Part shown: positions 50,223-62,784 of the stretch, one piece after another
How positions within the stretch are numbered: the first letter of the stretch is position 1
Layout of the letters: each line of letters begins with the position of its first letter
Source: Nymphaea colorata
Lineage: Eukaryota > Streptophyta > Magnoliopsida > Nymphaeales > Nymphaeaceae
Assembly: GCF_008831285.2 (NCBI RefSeq)
Contig: NC_045139.1
Span: 22,050,412 to 22,114,411 of the forward strand
Direction of reading: 5' to 3'
Length of the DNA: 64,000 nt
Program-made: the position numbers and the translations under genes
Notes under the pieces: model-generated
What the model was told of the DNA's origin: nothing
The model's input: only the letters and a program-made list of their open reading frames with translations
Database searches by the model: none

Positions 50223-50652
50223 TGATAAGAGTAAATCAACAAGACAAGAATTTAGGGATATCTAAAATAAGAATCTGCTGAAAATTAGGGAGATCGCTGA
50301 AGATACTAAGGATGAGAACGTATTCAATGAAAAGGCAAAAATCAAGAAAGATGTTAAGGAAGATATTGAGGATGAAACACATGATAAACAAAATAATGGA
50401 AAGACAAAAGTCAAGGAAGATGTTGAGGAAGACGTTGAGGATGAAAACACACTCAATGGAAAGGAAAATTAAGGGAGACGTTGAGGAAACTGAAATTATA
50501 AAATCATGGCAGATTCTGCTTCGTTATGACCTTTCTTCATCCACTCTAAAAATCGTGGATATTCTAAATATTTTCTGTATATATATGCTTGTAACAGCTA
50601 GTGAAAAATACAATGTGAGAAATATTCTTTTCTTAGTGCTCCCAATCTCTCA
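50223..50652 (+). repeat. Copia-6 3' LTR
   Basis: It begins TGATAAGAGTAAATCAAC after the polypurine tract and ends CAATCTCTCA. It differs from the 5' LTR by point changes and by two 12-bp insertions in its purine-rich repeat tract. Confidence 0.94.
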
Positions 50653-50657
50653 TCCAC

Positions 50658-50675
50658 ACCCATCACTGATTCTTG
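50658..50675 (+). pseudogene. XBAT-type ankyrin exon, second part
   Basis: After the target duplication the frame continues from the split threonine codon as PITDS and most of a tryptophan codon, then the donor GTAGGG. XBAT proteins read TPVADSW here with an exon end at W, so both the residues and the donor fit. No further exon was found downstream. Confidence 0.75.
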
Positions 50676-52139
50676 GTAGGGTCTTAGAAGTTCTTTATTT
50701 TTGGTCATGCTTTGAATGGTCAAAATCAGTTTGAAATGGAAACAGAATACCGATTTAAAATTTTGATCCATGTTTTGGCTTCGGTCAACAAATATTTCTC
50801 TGTTATGCAGGGGATTTGCAACATTGCTCCTCTTCAGCTTAAAGGTCTTTGACAAAGTTTCTTTGTAGAGGCCTTGGATGGGATTTCCTTCACCGCCTTC
50901 ATTGTTAAGGTTGGTCAACTCCAGTGCTTTGTCTTCATAGGAATTTGTAATTTATAACATGTAGAGGTTGACATGTATGTTGATGGATATTGAAAAGAGA
51001 CATGAAGACAGAGACTGGGATTGGTTGATGACAGATTATTGCTTCAAGCAAGCATGCATGAGGCTCTGCCTCAGAAGGGGCTAGTCAGAACATTCTGAGG
51101 AGACTTGAATCTATTGTTTATGTAGAAGGAAGTGGTCGTGACAAAACCTATTTAGCCAAAGTACATTACGGTCTGTTTACTTTTTAAGTTTTAACTGATC
51201 TTAAAGGTTTGATTTTCTACCTCTCTAGCTAGCATGCATTAACAAGTAAACATGTCCCCATGCCTAATACCTTATTTCAAAGTTGCTCTTAAAATTTTGG
51301 TTTTCTTCTCTCTAAACAAACTAGTTCTATTTTTTGAAGATAGTGAGAAAGAGGGAAGGTATGCTACTACTTTAATTGCATCCAGGAAATTGTAGAACCC
51401 AGATGAACACTTGGCAAGAAGCACAGACTATTATTTTCAGTACGCAACAGATAGACAAAGAAATTGTGCATCAAACTGGATCACCAAATCACGTAATAAA
51501 CATGGACATGTAGCGCAGGAGCAACTGACAAAGACTCCAGCCATGGAAGATCCCATTTTCTAGACCACATGTGATAAGTGTGGTATGAGATGCCAATGCT
51601 AAGTGATTCTAATGGACAAGCACATCCGCTGCTACCATTGCAAGTGAAGAAAAGCCATTCCAATTACCATCAATAACGGAGGACGTCATTCAAGTGTCAT
51701 CATATCAACTACACAACCTGGAAGTATTTCTACAACTATATAGGTTTCACCAATGCACACAATATGGAAGCATTTTTGCACTCAGATATCAGCAACAAGA
51801 TGGATTCTCTCACATGCCAGTCTTTATTGCCAAAAAACAGAGAATCAGGAAGTTGAGAAACGGAATGAGACTGAAAGTGACCACAACATCACATGGATAG
51901 CATTAGCCAGCAAAGGCTTGGTTGATTAGTTGTTTAACCAAAGAACTCTGGATGGGAACTAAAGAAAATATGAATTTGGAAAATTATGGTGTATGAATTT
52001 GTACTTGTATATGATTTTGTATTATATTGTACATTTCGATGTATCAAAATTTTATTTTTATGAGAACAGTTTCTATATTACCTGTGAATTTTGTCATTTT
52101 TATGTTTCTAGCTTTTTTTAATAATAATAATTTGAATGC
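50676..52139. other. Unassigned sequence right of the split ankyrin exon
   Basis: I searched the plus strand for the next XBAT exon (GFARFVNIRDG region) and did not find it. Short open frames have no family resemblance. Confidence 0.4.
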
Positions 52140-52637
52140 TACTGGGGACATTTTTAACTTACCATAGAGATCTTTAGTGGCTTTCTTAAATTACCACAAA
52201 ATAGCAACCTTGACATCTAAAGTGAGTGTCAGTGGCAACTGACAATGGCATTTTTTATTTGCCATATAAAGAAACTTCAATGGCGCTCCTAGGAAGATAC
52301 AAAAAAGATGTTCAATGGCACTTGTTACATGCCATGGTAGACTAATCAATGGCTTTTAAAGAATGTCACCAATAGTCCTTGAAAATCTTTCCTTGGCACT
52401 AATCTAGCGCCATGAAAACATCAACCATGGCATTAGAAGAGCATCATTGAAAAAGTTTCAGTGGCACCATTCCAGTTCCAAAGTAGGTGCTGATGTATGG
52501 TATTTAAAATTTTGTCACTGAATGTAATCGCCGTCCATATATTCTCTGACGACGTTTTTTGTGGCATTGTGTTTTCCCCACTGAAAGCCTTCTGTGGTGC
52601 ATTTTAAATGCTACTAAAGCTCATATATCTTGTAGTG
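52140..52637. mobile_element. CACTA-like transposon right end
   Basis: The block ends TCTTGTAGTG (52628-52637), the complement of the CACTACAAGA terminus of plant CACTA (En/Spm) elements. The 500 bases before it are dense in short recurring words (AGTGGCA, ATGGCATT, TGCCATG and complements), as in the subterminal regions that bind CACTA transposase. No opposite CACTA terminus or transposase was found, so it is a truncated end or a small non-autonomous copy. Confidence 0.45.
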
Positions 52638-53288
52638 TTGGGTCCCAGACACATGCAACTTGTGGTTGAACTTGCATTTCTCAATCAACTGTCATACTAA
52701 TGGACCTGCTATTAGCAAGTCTAAGCAGAAAAATATTGATATCAAGAAGCCACAAATAATTGCAAGCTCATTTGTATGAAAAATAATATCATGTTAGGAA
52801 CTGCATTTTAATGTGAAGCCACCTTTTCTAAAACCATCCTTGATGCTAAAACAGGTTTCCAACATACATATTAATAAAAAATTGGAGATGTAAAAACAAA
52901 TGTTTATACAACATACAAGACTAAATTACAGAGATCACTCCATTGAACTGAGAGATATTACATGAGCTAACAAATAATCAAAATCTCTCTCGAAAGGCCA
53001 CTAAACTAACTCAGGAAGGTGATGGTCATTCTTGTCAACATCTCAAAGGTGTAGCTGATTTCCAAATAAACCTTGCGATCATCATCAACAAACTGCCAAG
53101 ACAAAGGAGTTGAAATGTTTTATGTTAAAGAACAACAATATGAATAATAATAATAATAATAACAACAACAAACTCAGGTGACAAACTATAAACCTCAACA
53201 AACTTAAGAAATGCATACTTTAGTTTTGGCTGAATAGGAGCCCTTGGTAAAAATTCCAGATGGTGTGGTTTCTTCCTCTAGTTCATAA

Positions 53289-53372
53289 GTGTAAGGTTCT
53301 TGCTTGAGAACTGAAAGTTCCTAGCATCACGTGTAAGGTTCTTGCTTGAGAACTGAAAGTTCCTAGCGTCAC
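53289..53372. repeat. 42-bp direct tandem duplication
   Basis: Two copies (53289-53330 and 53331-53372) begin GTGTAAGGTTCTTGCTTGAG and end TCCTAGCATCAC or TCCTAGCGTCAC. Only one base differs, suggesting a recent duplication. Confidence 0.95.
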
Positions 53373-55486
53373 TCTTGTACTATCCACTATAAGAATTGAA
53401 TTCTGACTTTAGACTATTCTCTAATGATAAAAAGCAATTAGAGCAGATGCATTAGAAGTTCAAAGGAAATTGTTTAGTTGAAAGATAGAAAAGCATTGAT
53501 GGTGTGGTTTCCTCATACCTCATAGCATGTCAACTGCAGAACTTGAATCCTTTGCAATTATGTCATAATGTTAGCTAGAAGATGAGGCAACCACATGAGT
53601 CCAATAGGTAGAAAAATCACTTCCGACTTATACACCACCCATAGTTGGCCACATCATGGTTAATTTGGATCCAAGCACATAGAAAATATGGCAATAGCTG
53701 AACCTAAAGATTTAACAAAACTTACACTAGCCAGCCTGAATGGGCAAAACATAGGTCTTCCCTCTCTAACCATACTAAAGCAAGTAAACTTTTCTCATGA
53801 TGAGTGGGGTGAGACCAAGTGAATCAATGAATAATAATAATTACAGGCCAACATTGAGGAAGAAGCAAAACAAATATGAATGGTAAGCATGTTCCTAATA
53901 GATCCATGGCCAAAATAACTCAGTGATTAAAAAAAAAAAAGGTCCAAACACCATGCAAATAAAGTTCTTGCTTCTACCAACTTCTATGTTGTTAAGACAA
54001 AGGTGCACTTCTACATCACGCACATGCAACTAGACCTCTGCCCCTTTAATCCTTACTGTCGGCTTACCGTTACATCCTTGAGAACTCTATTGGGCACCAA
54101 GATGAAACTAAAACTTAATTCCATCATCCTCAACATCACAATCTCGCACGATCGCACATGTACATGACCACAAGTTGTCAAGGATATGTTGGTAGTGCAA
54201 GACAAAAAAGGCTCCCATGAAAATTTGAACTATACCAGGAAGAGGAGATGGTCTATCCCTCTATTGACAACAATATATCCCAATTAACAGCCCCAGGAAA
54301 AGAACTTAGGCTTCTTAGTGTAGCACTGTTACAGTTGCTAAGATGCAAGAAGAATCATGGAAGTGCACCTTAATTCCACTTAGGTCAATGTCAAAAACAA
54401 GTTGGTCAGCATTATTGAGCTACCAACAGCACTTGTAGCATAAGTTTGTGACTTGATTTCTTTCTTAATGATTTCACTATGAAATTCTTTGCATAAACAA
54501 ACTTATCATGACAAATAGGACTAGATTTGCAGTCCTTCAGACTAAAGGTCTTCCTTCAATCATCAATCTGAAGAGGAAGTGAGCTCTTTGCAGGCCCCAA
54601 CTTCAGATAAGTGAAATGGAAACTGATCAAGAGGAATACATTCAGTTCCATAGGTGCCATTCATAGAGAAATTAGAAAACCCAAACCTCTAACGTCCAAA
54701 TCCACATCTTAAGTTTGATTTTGGCAAACCCATTTGTGAAGAATGTACATTCTCGATAGAATAAGTTGCTAACTGTCCATCTTGCTCATAAAATCCTTTA
54801 TAAAGTTTCAGCAACAATCGACATATTCTAGGATAACAATGAATGCGAACTTCTGAATAATCATTTCACAAACATAACTGCAAATTCAATTAGTTTACAA
54901 GAAAAATCAAAGACAGTTCATTTACAAATTAGCAACAAAATAAGAATATATTATGAAGATGTGAACTGGAACGTATAGGAAGTCTAGACCTCATCAGGTT
55001 GAGAGTTGAACGATGATAAGCTCAAGAGCAAGAGATGATGCAGCAACCTTATATGGTTGTCATCTTTCTTGGTGAAGAAGAAACAACAAATGCAGCACAA
55101 CAAAAGAAGAACGAGCCCCAAAAAATTGGGGGAAAAACAAACAGAACAAAAGGGCATGAATCTCGTTTACCATGATTAGTAACAACAACCCCCAAGAGAA
55201 AATTTAATGAAAAAAACAGCAAAGCCCTGGGTTGAACAAAAGAGGCTCCAGCAAAACCCTAGGTCATTTGATTGCAACCAAAGGGACATACAGGAGGGAA
55301 GGGGGGAGAGAGAGAACACAAGAGAAAGATATTGAATTGATAATAGGACCTCACCTAAATAAGAGCCCCTCAAACTAACAGTGTGTATGATCTAGCAGCA
55401 ATAAAGATCCTAGCAGCAATGTAGATGATTACAGAATAGGCACCAGAATGGGCGTCAGTGAGCAAAGGGAGAAGAGTGTGGAGAGC

Positions 55487-55521
55487 AATGGGGGGGGGGG
55501 GGAGAGAGAGAGAGAGAGAGA
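55487..55521. repeat. Poly-G followed by (GA)n microsatellite
   Basis: About fourteen G residues run directly into about ten GA units. Confidence 0.9.
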
Positions 55522-57199
55522 GTCAAAATGAGAGATGAAGGCCTCGAAATAGCACAGAACATGCGGCAATTTATACCTCTTGTAACATTGTCCGACCTGT
55601 CTGCCCTATTTAGTGGAAAGCTTTGATAGAAAATTAAAAAAATGGAATGTGTGTGTTCTATTGTGCACGTTCCACTGCATTCAAATGACCTCTAAGTGAA
55701 TTGAGGAAGCTTTGTTAATGCCAATAATAAAGTGGATATCAACTTTCCCTCTAGGTAGGGAATACATAGTTGTTTCCAAGCTATGTAATGTGGATTCAGT
55801 TCTCCTGGTTATCATTCCACAAGAATCTTACCATAAACTATTTCTTAGACTAAAGGATCTTATGAGCAACAAGCATGACTACGATCTAGTATTCCACCAT
55901 AAAAGAGAGAACGTCTTTGATAAGGTAGGGCTTGTCAGAGGATGATGTACAATGCTTTACTCTTTCACATTGTGAAATGTTTAGAGAGTTTGAATAAAAA
56001 AGGTTCACATAAGCTCTCTATCAACCTGCTAATGAACAGGGGAAGATCCATATAGGTTGCTGAGAGGGTATCACAATTCCATTCCAACTTTCTACTAAGT
56101 CTATTTAGTCTTTCACTGTCTACTGGAACCAAAAAAGATAGCATTTGAAGTTATTAACCACTAAACTGGTTGCTTTTAAAAAAATCTTTGCATCTTGGGA
56201 GAAAATTATCCAAAACAATGGAAAAGAGGATATTTTAACTCAAGAGAAATGCGGAAAAAGAGAGACAGAGCGAAAGAGATTTTAAAATCACAAAATAAAA
56301 GAAAAAAGAGAGAGACTTACGTATCATTATACATATTTATGTATATATATATACATATATGAGAGCATGTAAAAAGGATGCATTAACTCAAATGGAGAGG
56401 GGAAAAAAGATTTTATAAAAAGAGAGAAAGAAAGATTTTTAAATAAAATGAGACTCTAGAGAGAGAGAGAGATACATGTATATATATTCATATGTTGTAT
56501 ATGAGAATTTGTAAAAGAATATGTTAAATCATAAAGAGAAAAAGAGAAAGAGAAAGAGAGATAATTATGTGTACATATACATATATAACATATATATACG
56601 CATATGCTTTCATGAGAGTCAAAATCAAGAAACAACTTCAAAATATCCAACTTCAATTATTCTATGTATGCCGGAGAGGAACTTGGGCTCATGTAAGAGC
56701 CTAGGCTATGTCTCTGAGGCCTCATTAAAGAGAGTTTTTGCATTTGAAAATCTTTTGAAAAACATGATTCCAATATTTTTATATGTGAACGTAAAATATT
56801 ATTATATTATTTATTACAAGAAAATCTAGTTCTCCCACCATTGGGTATGAAAGAAAACCAAATATTTATGAAATGAAGAATAACGTGACAAAGCACTCAT
56901 TAGGGTTCCTAATCAGGTGATTGAAAGAAATTAAACATAAGAAAGAAGCTAAACATGAGAATGAAATGGGGATGTATTTAAATATGTACATATTCGTGAA
57001 GGGCTTTCCCGGGTTAAAAAAATTTCAACCTCAAAATCAACATAATAATGAAGAAAAATCCTCAAATCAGACCTTCATTCTCACCGTGCATTTGCTCATT
57101 AAATATGAAAAATTAGTCTTTCACACATGGACATTATCTCAAGCATAAATGATGAATAAAACAACATAACAAGCATAGTTTTAGAAATAAATGAAGAAA

Positions 57200-58506
57200 T
57201 GAAATTTATTTCACCTTGCTCATACTCCTGGTGCACTCAAGAGTAGGTCTCTATTCTGGATAGAAAATCTTTAAAGCTTTCTTACACGGCCATGGGTCGG
57301 TGGCAAGGGAAAATAAAAATGAAAATGAAAGCAAGAGAATGACTATCTACCTCTAATATGGATGATTTTATGAATTGGTCTCTTTCTTCATATGATCCTA
57401 ATGTTGCTTTGGGTGAAACTCCAAGATGATGAAAATATTCCTCTAAGAGATTTTATTCTGCTCCTATGAAGAGTTGAAACTAAAGAAGCTAGCCTCCAAG
57501 GTTGGAGAAGAAGAAGAAGAGAGAAAATGAAGAGAGAGAGCTAAGGAAAAACTCTAAATCTTCAAGTGAAAAAGCATTAGAGATTGTTCAAGGGTTAGCT
57601 CATGTCCAAGAAGGAAGATTGTGAGGGTACTTATAGGAAATTTTAGAGCCAAAACTAAAAAATTGATTTTTTTTTTAATTTAACAACACTTTTATGCAAA
57701 TTCCAAGTATTTTTGGATGATTTTCAATTTTTTTTAATAGATTTTGACTAAGTGGGATTGAACATTAGCACTTCAAATACCCCTTTAGGGTGTTAGTAGG
57801 GCTAATGCCCAACTCACAGGGCCAAAACCACCACCCAAGCGCAGCACAGTGTGTGCAGTTGTGAGGCGCACAGCACTTCGTTTGCAGTTGAGACCCGTGC
57901 AGTGCTGCGTGCACAATTGCGACGCGGGCAAGCACGCGTAGTGTAGCGCGTGTGGCTGGATTCTGTTTTTTTAAAATAAAATAAAATGGAATAAATAACA
58001 AAAAAGGATGTTTTAATAAGAAAACATAAAACCAATTTTTTTAATGTGTATAAAAATTGATTTTGTTACAAATGGAGAGGTTGATTCTGTTTTAAGTGAC
58101 TCTAGGATCGTTTTAAATCCAGATTGAGTCCAATTGGTCGCCGATGCATTTTACTGAGTGGTTTAAGCTCAAAAACACATTGTGGCGCGAGAACAAAACA
58201 TAAAACAAATGGAAGGTCTATGAATGCACAAGGTGCTCATAGCATCGATTTTTGTTGTTTGGGTTTGAGTAATGGATTTTGAATTTCAATCTCGCGTTTG
58301 AATTTGAATCTTACGTTTGGACTCAGACATGGGTCCAGAGTTTCATTTTGGATTGAATAGTAATGAATTGGAATTAGGTAAGTATATGGAAGTTTGTTTT
58401 GGGTTTAGGTCAGGCTTAAGGCCCAAGAATTAAATCCAGATGAAATAATTGAGATTTGAGTGAAAATGAAATACACCCCTTTTTGAAAAATTTTGGGGTG
58501 ATAACA
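57200..58506 (-). repeat. Probable LTR of an unclassified retrotransposon, inserted in the LINE
   Basis: On the minus strand the block starts TGTTATCACCCCAAAATTTT exactly where the LINE reverse-transcriptase frame stops after its YADD box. It contains a minus-strand CCTATAAGTACCCTC promoter-like word near 57,632 and a CT-rich stretch after it, as in U3-R of plant LTRs. A CG-rich patch lies at 57,815-57,955. The left end, a target duplication and a partner LTR were not found, so 57,200 is a guess. Confidence 0.4.
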
Positions 58507-58577
58507 GAAACATAAGATATCATCTGCATAAATATACTAACTGGGGCCTTCACTCTATAGCAGATAAATGATATGAT
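58507..58577 (-). pseudogene. LINE reverse transcriptase, YADD-box segment
   Basis: The minus-strand frame reads YIYADDILCF, the catalytic box of L1-type plant LINE reverse transcriptase. It continues the RT that lies right of Copia-7 (59953 onward). It is bounded on the left by the LTR-like block and on the right by the Copia-7 5' LTR. Confidence 0.8.
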
Positions 58578-59062
<485 letters not shown>

Positions 59063-59167
59063 TGGTATCAGGATGGGTGCCTAGACCACCAAAGATCGAC
59101 TTGTGGTTATGTTACAAAAATTGGACACAATGTCATACCTTAAAAGTCCATCTAACACAGTTGATAA

Positions 59168-59500
59168 TGGCAAAATCTAGCACAAAGGCTGAGTACAAGG
59201 TTATTGCAAGAGCCCTTTCAGAAGTGATGTGGCTAGAAAACTTAATGAAAGATTTGAGAATACAACCTGAGAAAAAACTAATTATGTTGTGTGGTAATAT
59301 TTGAACAATGTATTTGGTGGCAAAATCTAATTATCCATGCACACGCTAAATATATAGAAATTGACTATCGTTTCGTCAACAAAAAAGGTAGTAGACAATA
59401 AGATTGAAATTGAATATGTTCAATAAAAAAATAATTAGTTGATATTTTCACTAAACTATTGCCATGACCAAGATTCAATCGTCTTAAGGAATTGCTAAAT
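59168..59500 (+). pseudogene. Copia-7 RNase H fragment
   Basis: The frame starting MAKSSTKAEYKVIARALSEV continues to MWLENLMKDLRIQPEKK. The next motif reads LCGNI where copia RNase H has CDN, so the catalytic aspartate is lost. A shifted frame then gives IEIEYVQ and a DIFTKLLPRPRFNRL-like tail before the 3' LTR. Confidence 0.85.
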
Positions 59501-59531
59501 GTTGTTAAATGAAGATTGGAGTGAAGAGGCA

Positions 59532-59913
59532 TGTTGGCGATAATATGGTCGATCATGCTCATCTGTTATTCATATCAATTTTACTATCCATGCAAAATCA
59601 TTTTAATTTTTTGGATCATGTCAAATCTAGAAGAAATATTGTTGAAGCTCAAAAAAAGGAAGCAATAAATTATCTGACACATGAAGAAACAAGAATCAAT
59701 GCAAAATGGAAAGAAATTCAAATTTGTAATAATCAAGATTCCATAATATATGATCTTGATAAACCAGTCTAAAAGTGCCTATTTAGCATTCTTTCCTCAT
59801 CTCTCATTTGTCTGTGAATATTAAGAGATAATTTTCTCCAAAGAAGTGAGGTTGAGTAAAGAGATATCATTCATGGAAGTATATTGAATTTGACCGAACC
59901 ACATTTGCTTGGG

Positions 59914-59952
<39 letters not shown>
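59532..59952 (+). repeat. Copia-7 3' LTR
   Basis: It begins TGTTGGCGATAATATGG and ends in a (CT)n run at 59,918-59,950 closed by CA. It lacks the AT run of the 5' LTR. Confidence 0.88.
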
Positions 59953-59954
<2 letters not shown>

Positions 59955-60920
59955 GATTACCATAGACAATTGACGAAATTTGGAGAGCCATCTTTGACAA
60001 AATTATATGACCACAATAAAAGATAAGGGAGATTCGCTCTGCCTGTCAGATGACCCTAGAAGCCTTGATGTAGTCTTCTCTAGAACCATTAACCAATACC
60101 ACGAAAGGAACAATAGATACATTATCATAATCTTTCGGACCGATTAGAGGTGAAATCCAAGAAAAAGAAGAACATGATAGAGAAACCACCAATTGAGCCT
60201 ATCATAGGTCTTAAGTGAATCTACTTTCATACCGATGGAGGGTCGTTGAAAGTGCTGAAGACATTGGACTGTCCCGTGAGCAATAATGATATAAACTTTA
60301 ATATAATGATATTATCTTTATTTGTTCTGCTTTTAAAAAATTCATACTTTCCTGGGGAAATATTACAAGAGAGTATCAGTTTCATCCAATTGTCCAAAAT
60401 CCTTGAAATGAATTTATAAGGACAATTACACAAGGCAATAGACCTAAAATTTTCCATTCTATTGGCACCCTCATTCATAGCTATTAGAGCAAACAAGGTC
60501 CAATTGAGATTCTTCACTAATTTTCCTGTGTTACAGAAATCTCTAACAGCATATCAAACCCTACAAAGTGCCAAAAAATGTTGATAAAAACCTGTAGAGA
60601 AACCATCAAGACCAGGAACATTGAATTTGTCCATGGAAAACACCGTATAATCTCTACATTTGATGTCAGGGATAAGAGCCTGGTATTTTTTGCTTCATTG
60701 ACAATCTCCCCATCCTGAATGTCTGGAAGAAGACCAATTGAGGAGTTACCTTCCATGAACAAGGAAGCGAAATAGAAGTCACATTAGAACCCTTCATCTC
60801 AATAATGTGATTAGCATGCCCTCGCCCTTTCACCATCTCATGGAAGTAATTTTGTATTATGGTCACACTCCTTAATACTTTGGCTTTGAATTTTTTGCTT
60901 CCAAATGAGTTCCTCATCAT
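59953..60920 (-). pseudogene. L1-type LINE reverse transcriptase, broken
   Basis: From 60920 downward, frames show IIQNYFHEMVKGRGHANHII, FNVPGLDGFSTGFYQHF, ANRMENFRSIALCNCPYKFI, SCNISPGKYEFFKSRTNKDN and, near 60,150-60,240, KVDSLKTYDRLNWWFLYHVL. These are RT motifs of plant L1 LINEs in order. Stops and frameshifts occur throughout. The domain continues at 58507-58577 beyond Copia-7. Confidence 0.88.
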
Positions 60921-61453
60921 CTAAATCCTCTAAAAGTTCCCTGTATAGAAACAATTCATATTTCATGGGTTGACAAGATCACCACTCATAGCAGTTCTTG
61001 TAGGAGGTTCCATACATTTATGGATTTGTTAACACAATAAATTCTATTACACTCTGATAGACTTCTTCGTACAACTCCAATTTGCAGAGGACCTTAATCA
61101 TCACGCAACCCTGCACCTGACTACTCCAATGTTGTGCAACAATAGTGTGACAACCCTCTTTCTAGCTCCAAAAGAGCATGTACTTTAAAAGCTTCTTCCA
61201 AAATAGCAATAGTGAGGATCATTAATAGACACAACAAGCATACTACGACCCAATATTTGTCCTGAGATGCACACAAAGCTAGGACGTACAATAAAAAATA
61301 ACTAGTCACTCAGGGTTAACAAGGGCCCAACCTAGTCTACACTAGATGTTCCTCCCACCTTCCTTGTTGTTAGGCCAAGTGTAGTGTCTTACTATCTTCC
61401 AAAATGGAAAGGTTACAACCAAAGATGAATGAGTGGAATACAACACAACAATA
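60921..61453 (-). pseudogene. LINE linker between endonuclease and reverse transcriptase
   Basis: Minus-strand frames show the weak helical linker typical of plant LINE ORF2, for example LLKYMLFWSQKEGCHTIVAQ and the LLEDLDDEELIWKQKIQS segment near its end. There is no catalytic motif here. Assignment rests on position and on the EEL-W-QK pattern. Confidence 0.65.
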
Positions 61454-61923
61454 CTAATTTAATGGCCCTCCAGTTTTCTCACATTGGTTTCTCATAGCAT
61501 TAAAGTCATCTATGATGACACAAGGTAGAGAAATAGGAGAAACAATCTGGCAGGGTTCATTGAATTGAGTTGCTTTGGTTGAAGGATTGTGACTCATATA
61601 AAACCTATCACAACAAATGTAAGATTGTCCTCTTTGCGTGTGAGACCTCAAACTGAAAAAAATTCAAACTGGACAATGTACCAACAAGAAAGATTGATTG
61701 GGCACCGTGCCTCAGCTACTCTACCACGAGAACTATTTATCAGGATCATTAATAAACCAAGCATAATGAGCATAATGTCTAGATTGATGCTCAAAATTGG
61801 CCCATTACAACAGTATGTCAAATAGCAAAAGCATGTTAGGCAGCTTATTAGATATGAAATAAGGAAACCACGCCTGGCTTCATTTTGGGCAAGGCCTCTT
61901 ACGTTCCAAGCTACAAATTTCAT
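61454..61923 (-). pseudogene. LINE apurinic-type endonuclease, broken
   Basis: The frame starts MKFVAWNVRGLAQNEARRGF, the opening SWNVRGL motif of plant LINE ORF2 endonuclease. The 61454-61651 frame carries ISLPCVIIDDFNAMRNQCEK, matching the GDFNAI-x-EK motif with I-D in place of G-D. At least one frameshift separates the two parts. Confidence 0.87.
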
Positions 61924-62784
61924 CCAATATAATGAAGGGAGTCCGATTCAACCGCAGCGGTGGACTTCCTTTAAGTGAAGCTCTCTTGGCTTGCTCCACA
62001 GGAAGCCCAAGGGCCCGGTTTTCCTTCTCAGACGATGGTTGGTTGATAGCTCATTGTGAATCTCCACCAAGGATTTGTGTTCGAATGCTTATTGTGGCTT
62101 ATTCATGGACTTTGAAATGTGGTTGCTTTTTATGACCAGTTTTCTTCAGAGGAGGTGTGAAGGCTGCTGGTTCATCAACAGAAGCGACACGAGCTATGCT
62201 AGTTTTGGTGCTTCAAAAGTGAAACTTGGGGAATCGTTAGACATATTACTCGGCACTCTAGAGGCAAAGGAATTCAGCCTTGTTTTGGATGTAGACATAG
62301 GTTGGGCTGACTGGAACCCTCAGGTCTCTGTGCATCCCCTGTATAGAATTTTCAGCAATGGTCGACATTGATGAGTATGACCCTTAGTTGTTTGAAGTGT
62401 GAATACTTCTTTTCAACTGAGGACTTCCCCACACAGGGGGAATATGAAGCTTTTGAGAAGAGGGTTTGGATTGTGTGAAAGTAGAGTAGATTAGTTTTTC
62501 ATTAGACACAAGAGGTTTGGAGGCAATGCTATTCCCCTCCTCCTCCTCAAGGTCCTCCAAGTGGCCAACTCAATTAGGATGGGCACCGCTCTTGGCTACA
62601 GCCTGGTCACCTTTAGTCTGTGGACTTCTTCTTTTGGAAAGAAGGAAGATGATCATCTTCTTCTTTCTTGGACTTACCATGATCTTTGTGAGCCAAAGAA
62701 CATTTCTCAAGAAAATGAGAGTTAGACTTACATCTATGGCAGAACTTGATCCTGCCTTCATAGTGGAATTTTGCATCAGGGTAA
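61924..62784 (-). pseudogene. LINE ORF1 C-terminal part with CCHC knuckle
   Basis: Near 62,690-62,784 the minus strand encodes RIKFCHRCKSNSHFLEKCSL, a C-x2-C-x4-H-x4-C knuckle as found in plant LINE ORF1. It is followed by a polar tail broken by stops. The frame is cut on its N-terminal side by the Copia-8 LTR at 62785. Confidence 0.78.

Larger units (their letters stand above)
46111..50652 (+). mobile_element. Copia-6: two-LTR copia element inserted in an ankyrin exon
   Basis: It has a 5' LTR at 46111-46516, primer site TGGTATCAAAGC, gag remnant, protease, integrase, RT, RNase H, polypurine tract AATTTGAGGGGG and 3' LTR at 50223-50652. The host 5-mer TCCAC occurs at 46106-46110 and 50653-50657, a perfect target duplication. 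Several stops and internal deletions (gag body, part of RT) make it non-autonomous. Removing one TCCAC and the element restores a continuous ankyrin reading frame, which fixes the insertion site exactly. Confidence 0.96.
52638..57199. other. Long stretch without recognised genes
   Basis: The region is AT-rich with simple repeats. A plus-strand frame at 55,712-55,945 and a minus-strand frame at 55,176-55,373 have no homology I recognise. AT/GA-rich low-complexity DNA fills 56,220-56,620. Confidence 0.45.
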
